A program made the position numbers and the translations under genes. Under the pieces are notes generated by a model. It saw only the letters and a list, made by a program, of their open reading frames with translations, was not told the DNA's origin and ran no database searches. Below, piece after piece: positions 6,530-9,341 of a DNA stretch of 9,341 nucleotides (position 1 is the first letter of the stretch; each line of letters begins with the position of its first letter). The DNA comes from an uncultured Chitinophagales bacterium (lineage in GTDB: Bacteria; Bacteroidota; Bacteroidia; Chitinophagales; Chitinophagaceae), in assembly GCA_946886475.1 (NCBI GenBank), contig CAMPIQ010000141.1:1-9341 (forward strand), read 5' to 3'.

Positions 6530-7051
6530 TTGAAATCTGTATTGAACCAACAACAAATTGCACTTACTATAAAAAGACTGGCTAATCAGGTACTTGAAAA
6601 TAATGTTGATCTTGAAAATACGGTACTGGTAGGCATTCAGCCCCGTGGCATCTTTCTTTCGGAAAGGATCATTAAGGAATTGAAAGAAGAAATTGATCCT
6701 TCAGCGATTCAATATGGTAAACTGGACATCACTTTTTACCGTGATGATATTCACAGAGAACTGCATGTACCCAATCAGACCGATATCAAGTTTTCAATGG
6801 AAGGGAAAAAAGTGGTATTGATCGATGATGTATTATATACCGGCCGTACCATTCGGGCAGCCCTGGATGCTTTGATGGATTTTGGCAGACCGGCAAAAGT
6901 GGAACTTATGGTTTTAATAGATCGCAGGTACAGCCGGCAATTGCCTATACAACCTGATTATACAGGTAAATCAATTGATTCCATCCTTACCCAGAAAGTA
7001 AAAGTATTCTGGCAGGAGAGAGATGGGAAGGACGAAGTGGTACTTATATGA
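6530..7051 (+). CDS. pyrR: PyrR: pyrimidine operon regulator / uracil phosphoribosyltransferase
   Basis: 173 residues, close to the 181 of Bacillus PyrR. In Gram-positive bacteria PyrR binds pyr mRNA in response to UMP or UTP and attenuates transcription; it also has uracil phosphoribosyltransferase activity (uracil + PRPP to UMP). The family is visible in 'VLVGIQPRGIFL' (32-43), 'LDITFYRDD' (65-73), the PRPP-binding loop 'VVLIDDVLYTGRT' (95-107) with its two Asp, 'ALMDFGRPAKVELMVLIDR', and 'LPIQPDYTGK'. The start is TTG at 6530: an in-frame stop at 6503-6505 leaves no ATG or GTG before Met90, and starting here gives the expected N-terminus. pyrB follows on the same strand after 151 bases, which supports a pyrimidine role. 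Whether it regulates by RNA binding here is unclear because no attenuator is seen; it may act mainly as an enzyme. Confidence 0.93.
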   Translation: MKSVLNQQQIALTIKRLANQVLENNVDLENTVLVGIQPRGIFLSERIIKELKEEIDPSAIQYGKLDITFYRDDIHRELHVPNQTDIKFSMEGKKVVLIDDVLYTGRTIRAALDALMDFGRPAKVELMVLIDRRYSRQLPIQPDYTGKSIDSILTQKVKVFWQERDGKDEVVLI

Positions 7052-7088
7052 GGTTTGAGCTGAGAACTGTGAGTAAGGCCTTATAATT

Positions 7089-7106
7089 AAATACAATATT
7101 GTATTT
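7089..7106. promoter_or_regulatory. 18-bp perfect palindrome between pyrR and pyrB, possible operator
   Basis: AAATACAATATTGTATTT is its own reverse complement across all 18 bases, with no central spacer. A second, shorter palindrome, TAAGGCCTTA (7074-7083), lies just upstream, with centres 19 bases apart. A dyad of this kind is typical of a dimeric DNA-binding regulator. The long one has no loop and no following T-run, so it is not a terminator. It lies about 80 bases upstream of the pyrB -7 box. Confidence 0.45.
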
Positions 7107-7187
7107 GGGACACTGATCCAAAAAATAAATTTCATGTTTAGGTGGCCAGCTCGAAGCTCCAGGCTAACAGCTCGTAACCTTTTCCCT

Positions 7188-7195
7188 TAACTTTG
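7188..7195 (+). promoter_or_regulatory. Bacteroidota -7 box just upstream of pyrB
   Basis: TAACTTTG is an exact TAnnTTTG match ending 7 bases before the pyrB ATG at 7203. Transcription from it would start within a few bases of the start codon. No TTG is present at the expected -33 distance. The arrangement repeats what is seen at prfB. Confidence 0.45.
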
Positions 7196-7202
7196 ATTTT
7201 TA

Positions 7203-8135
7203 ATGAGACTTTCTACCCGACACCTTCTTGGTATAAAAGATCTTACTGCTGCCGACATTTCGCTCATCCTGGACACCGCCAGGGAATTCAAAGAAGTTTT
7301 ACAAAGGCCAATCAAAAAAGTACCTTCTCTCAGGGATGTTACGGTGGTAAATTTGTTTTATGAGAACTCCACCCGCACCAGGATATCTTTTGAGCTGGCT
7401 GAAAAAAGACTGTCGGCAGACACCGTCAATTTCAGCGCATCAGGGTCTTCCGTTTCAAAAGGGGAAACCCTGTTGGATACGGTGAATAACATCCTTTCCA
7501 TGAAAGTTGATATGGTGGTGATGAGACACAGTGCCAGTGGAGCTCCCCATTTTCTTGCCCGGCACATACCTGCCGCCATCATCAATGCGGGAGATGGCAT
7601 CAATGAACATCCTACGCAGGCATTGCTTGATGCACTTTCCATTATCGAAAAATTCAAAACACTTGAAGGCATCAGGGTGGCGATCATTGGTGATATTATG
7701 CATAGCCGGGTTGCACAGAGTAATATTCACCTGCTAACCAAAATGGGAGCGGAAGTTATTGTTTGCGGTCCGCCAACCTTAATTCCTAAATACATGGAGC
7801 AGGCCTTTAATGTAAAAGTTGAATACGATCTGAGGAAGGCCCTTGAATGGTGCGATGTGGCTAACGTATTAAGAATACAACTTGAAAGACAAAACCAGGT
7901 ATTGTTTTCTTCACTGCGGGAATACAGTCTGGTATATGGTATCAACAGGAAACTTCTTGACAGCCTTTCCAAACCTGTAACCATCATGCATCCCGGCCCC
8001 ATTAACAGGGGGGTAGAGCTGGATAGCGACGTTGCGGACAGTGACCAGTCAATCATTTTGCAGCAGGTGGAAAATGGTGTAGCAGTGAGAATGTCTGTAT
8101 TGTATTTACTGGCGGGAGACAGAAATTCTTCCTAA
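7203..8135 (+). CDS. pyrB: Aspartate carbamoyltransferase, catalytic subunit
   Basis: Cytosolic enzyme that joins carbamoyl phosphate and aspartate to form N-carbamoyl-aspartate, the committed step of de novo pyrimidine synthesis; it works as a trimer. The 310 residues match the usual catalytic-chain length. The carbamoyl-phosphate loop Ser-Thr-Arg-Thr-Arg is at 56-60 in 'FYENSTRTRISFE'. 'HPTQALLDAL' begins at His136. 'GDIMHSRVAQSN' is the aspartate-domain entry. 'HPGPINRGVE' begins at His263, and the C-terminus 'QQVENGVAVRMSVLYLL' is typical. These features distinguish it from ornithine carbamoyltransferase, which has a different aspartate-domain signature. No pyrI regulatory subunit follows, consistent with a Bacillus-type enzyme lacking nucleotide allostery (inference). 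It lies downstream of pyrR, has a possible promoter of its own, and is followed by coaD after 23 bases. Confidence 0.96.
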   Translation: MRLSTRHLLGIKDLTAADISLILDTAREFKEVLQRPIKKVPSLRDVTVVNLFYENSTRTRISFELAEKRLSADTVNFSASGSSVSKGETLLDTVNNILSMKVDMVVMRHSASGAPHFLARHIPAAIINAGDGINEHPTQALLDALSIIEKFKTLEGIRVAIIGDIMHSRVAQSNIHLLTKMGAEVIVCGPPTLIPKYMEQAFNVKVEYDLRKALEWCDVANVLRIQLERQNQVLFSSLREYSLVYGINRKLLDSLSKPVTIMHPGPINRGVELDSDVADSDQSIILQQVENGVAVRMSVLYLLAGDRNSS

Positions 8136-8158
8136 ATTATAAACCACAATCCTCATTA

Positions 8159-8647
8159 ATGCGTATTGCTTTATTTCCAGGCACTTTCGATCCGGTTACT
8201 TTTGGTCATATAGATATTATTGAAAGGTCCCTGGCTTTGTTCGATAAATTATACATTGGCATTGGCATCAATTCCAATAAAGCACCCATGTATTCGGAAT
8301 CTGTCAGGAAAAACTGGCTTGGGGAAATCTTCAAAAATGAATCAAAGATTGAAACGGTGATCTATGAAGGACTTACTGTAAACTGTTGCAGGAAGGTAAA
8401 TGCCAGATATATACTCCGGGGTATCAGGTATGTAAATGATTTCGAATACGAAAAAGCCATCGCCGATATGAACAGAAGCCTTGACGAGGAAATAGAAACA
8501 GTATTTCTTACCTGTCTTCCAAAATTTACCTCAGTGGCATCAACGCTGGTTCGGGATGTGATCAGAAATGGGGGCGATGTATCTCAATTTGTTCCTGATG
8601 TGGTGTTGAAAACCATAAGGCAGGAAGCTGCCATAAAGCCTGCTTAA
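8159..8647 (+). CDS. coaD: Phosphopantetheine adenylyltransferase
   Basis: Transfers AMP from ATP to 4'-phosphopantetheine to make dephospho-CoA, the penultimate step of coenzyme A synthesis, in the cytosol. The 162 residues are typical (E. coli 159). The nucleotidyltransferase T/HxGH motif is Thr14-Phe-Gly-His17 within 'FPGTFDPVTFGHIDI'. Lys41 in 'NKAPM' occupies the place of the conserved substrate-contacting lysine. 'YILRGIRYVNDFEYE' and 'SVASTLVRDVIRNGGDVSQFVP' are the other family signatures; the latter corresponds to 'ISSSLVKEV' in E. coli. The ATG at 8159 places the FPGTFDP motif at the very N-terminus, as expected. Only 23 bases separate it from pyrB, so the two are probably co-transcribed although they serve different pathways. 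Its stop codon overlaps that of the convergent Nudix gene. Confidence 0.96.
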   Translation: MRIALFPGTFDPVTFGHIDIIERSLALFDKLYIGIGINSNKAPMYSESVRKNWLGEIFKNESKIETVIYEGLTVNCCRKVNARYILRGIRYVNDFEYEKAIADMNRSLDEEIETVFLTCLPKFTSVASTLVRDVIRNGGDVSQFVPDVVLKTIRQEAAIKPA

Positions 8648-9288
8648 AGATTTTTTGTTTCATGTAATTCTTTTACCCCGGCATTCAATACATCCGCTAT
8701 GGAAGCATGGGTGTTTTCCATATATGCCGTTAATTGATTGATTGAAACCCATTCGCATTTATCTATATCCTCCTCCAGTTGCGGGATAAATGATTTTTGT
8801 TTGGGCGCCTTAAATAAATACCAGTGTGATTCTTTCAATATATGTTTTCCAAATTCATGATAGGTATGATAGGTAACCATTAGTGGTTTCTCAAGTTTCA
8901 ATTCCTGTATCCCTGTTTCTTCTTTGATCTCGCGTTCGGCACAGGCAGCCAGTTCTTCTTTTTCATCAAGTTTTCCTTTGGGCAGATCCCATTTTCCGCG
9001 GCGGTGGATCAATAGTATTTCGTTCTTTCCTGTATGAACCAGTCCGCCTGCTGCTACTATAAGTACCAGCTTCTTTTTAAAAACCTTTAATACGGCATCA
9101 GGATCCTGGTGCAGGAAAATTCCGGTACGGATCTGCGGCGCCTCCATTTCATGGATCATCGCTTTTATTGAATGTAAGTTCAGTTCATCAATAAAAACAG
9201 TCTCCTCATGATGTTGTAATTCTTCCAGTTCCTGATTGATTTCCTTTGCCAGGAAAAGCGGTTTATTATTAAAATAGATCTTATACAT
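8644..9288 (-). CDS. Nudix hydrolase with an N-terminal extension
   Basis: A 214-residue protein with a complete Nudix box: Gly105, Glu111, Arg119-Glu120-Ile121, Glu123-Glu124, Gly126-Ile127, which fits GX5EX7REUXEEXGU and binds the catalytic metal. It is preceded by 'LLIHRRGKWDLPKGK', the typical lead-in of nucleotide-diphosphate hydrolases (ADP-ribose, diadenosine or 8-oxo-nucleotide types). The substrate cannot be told from sequence. The Nudix fold spans about residues 74-200; the first 70 residues ('MYKIYFNNKPLFL...') are an extra alpha/beta segment not found in minimal Nudix enzymes, which may bind substrate or a partner. The start is ATG at 9288 on the minus strand, without a Shine-Dalgarno; TAACTTCG (9307-9314, minus) is a one-mismatch -7 box upstream. 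It is convergent with coaD, overlapping it by the four bases TTAA, with no terminator between the two. Confidence 0.9.
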   Translation of the reverse strand: MYKIYFNNKPLFLAKEINQELEELQHHEETVFIDELNLHSIKAMIHEMEAPQIRTGIFLHQDPDAVLKVFKKKLVLIVAAGGLVHTGKNEILLIHRRGKWDLPKGKLDEKEELAACAEREIKEETGIQELKLEKPLMVTYHTYHEFGKHILKESHWYLFKAPKQKSFIPQLEEDIDKCEWVSINQLTAYMENTHASIADVLNAGVKELHETKNL

Positions 9289-9341
9289 GATGAAATCAAT
9301 GATCAGCGAAGTTAATTGTCAACAGCCATTCACTTTTACCC

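Noticed and set aside
7141..7180. AGCTCG/AGCTC repeats upstream of pyrB as a repeat array
   Set aside because: Only a few imperfect short copies; no regular period and no array structure.
7727..8056. Minus-strand frames inside pyrB
   Set aside because: Shadows of a highly conserved enzyme; no independent start signal or domain.
9289..9341. Another gene at the right edge of the window
   Set aside because: Too short to judge; it contains only a possible weak promoter for the Nudix gene.
1..9341. CRISPR array, tRNA/rRNA, insertion sequence, prophage or defence island
   Set aside because: No regular spaced repeats, no cloverleaf or rRNA sequence noticed, no transposase or integrase, and every sizeable frame is accounted for by other genes.

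Overview
The window looks like a chromosomal segment of a Bacteroidota bacterium, most likely from the Chitinophagaceae or a close relative. This rests on promoter-like boxes of the Bacteroidota type (TAnnTTTG), the absence of Shine-Dalgarno sequences ahead of almost every start codon, Bacteroidota-type outer-membrane beta-barrel families, and the overall flavour of the proteins. I cannot place it more precisely from sequence alone.

Layout. On the minus strand, 74-907 encodes an exported, probably lipid-anchored protein of unknown function. It is divergent from prfB (1030-2119), which is split by a classic programmed +1 frameshift at codon 21; the full RF2 is 362 residues, and a call starting at GTG 1259 would be wrong. 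pruA (2187-3830) follows on the same strand and ends at a strong rho-independent terminator (3955-3985). Next comes an envelope cluster: a DUF3575-like outer-membrane protein (4145-4690) and two paralogous porin-family beta-barrels (4789-5388 and 5474-6142), each followed by its own hairpin terminator. Just beyond the last terminator is a short decayed fragment (about 6193-6321) that still reads as the 3' end of another paralog. The final block is housekeeping: pyrR (6530-7051, TTG start), pyrB (7203-8135) and coaD (8159-8647), with a minus-strand Nudix hydrolase (8644-9288) that overlaps the end of coaD by four bases.

How the genes relate. pyrR and pyrB form the pyrimidine pair (UMP-responsive regulator and aspartate carbamoyltransferase). 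The gap between them holds an 18-bp perfect palindrome and a promoter-like box a few bases before the pyrB start. coaD follows pyrB after 23 bases and is probably co-transcribed, although its pathway (coenzyme A) is different. pruA oxidises glutamate semialdehyde in proline breakdown; no proline dehydrogenase is visible here. The three outer-membrane proteins form a small expanded cluster with traces of duplication and decay, including a 19-nt identical terminator core shared by the first two units.

I see no CRISPR array, rRNA, tRNA, insertion sequence, phage gene or defence system. The window is mostly ordinary core genome. The points most worth a second look are the prfB recoding site, the decayed fourth barrel with the shared terminators, and the operator-like palindrome before pyrB.
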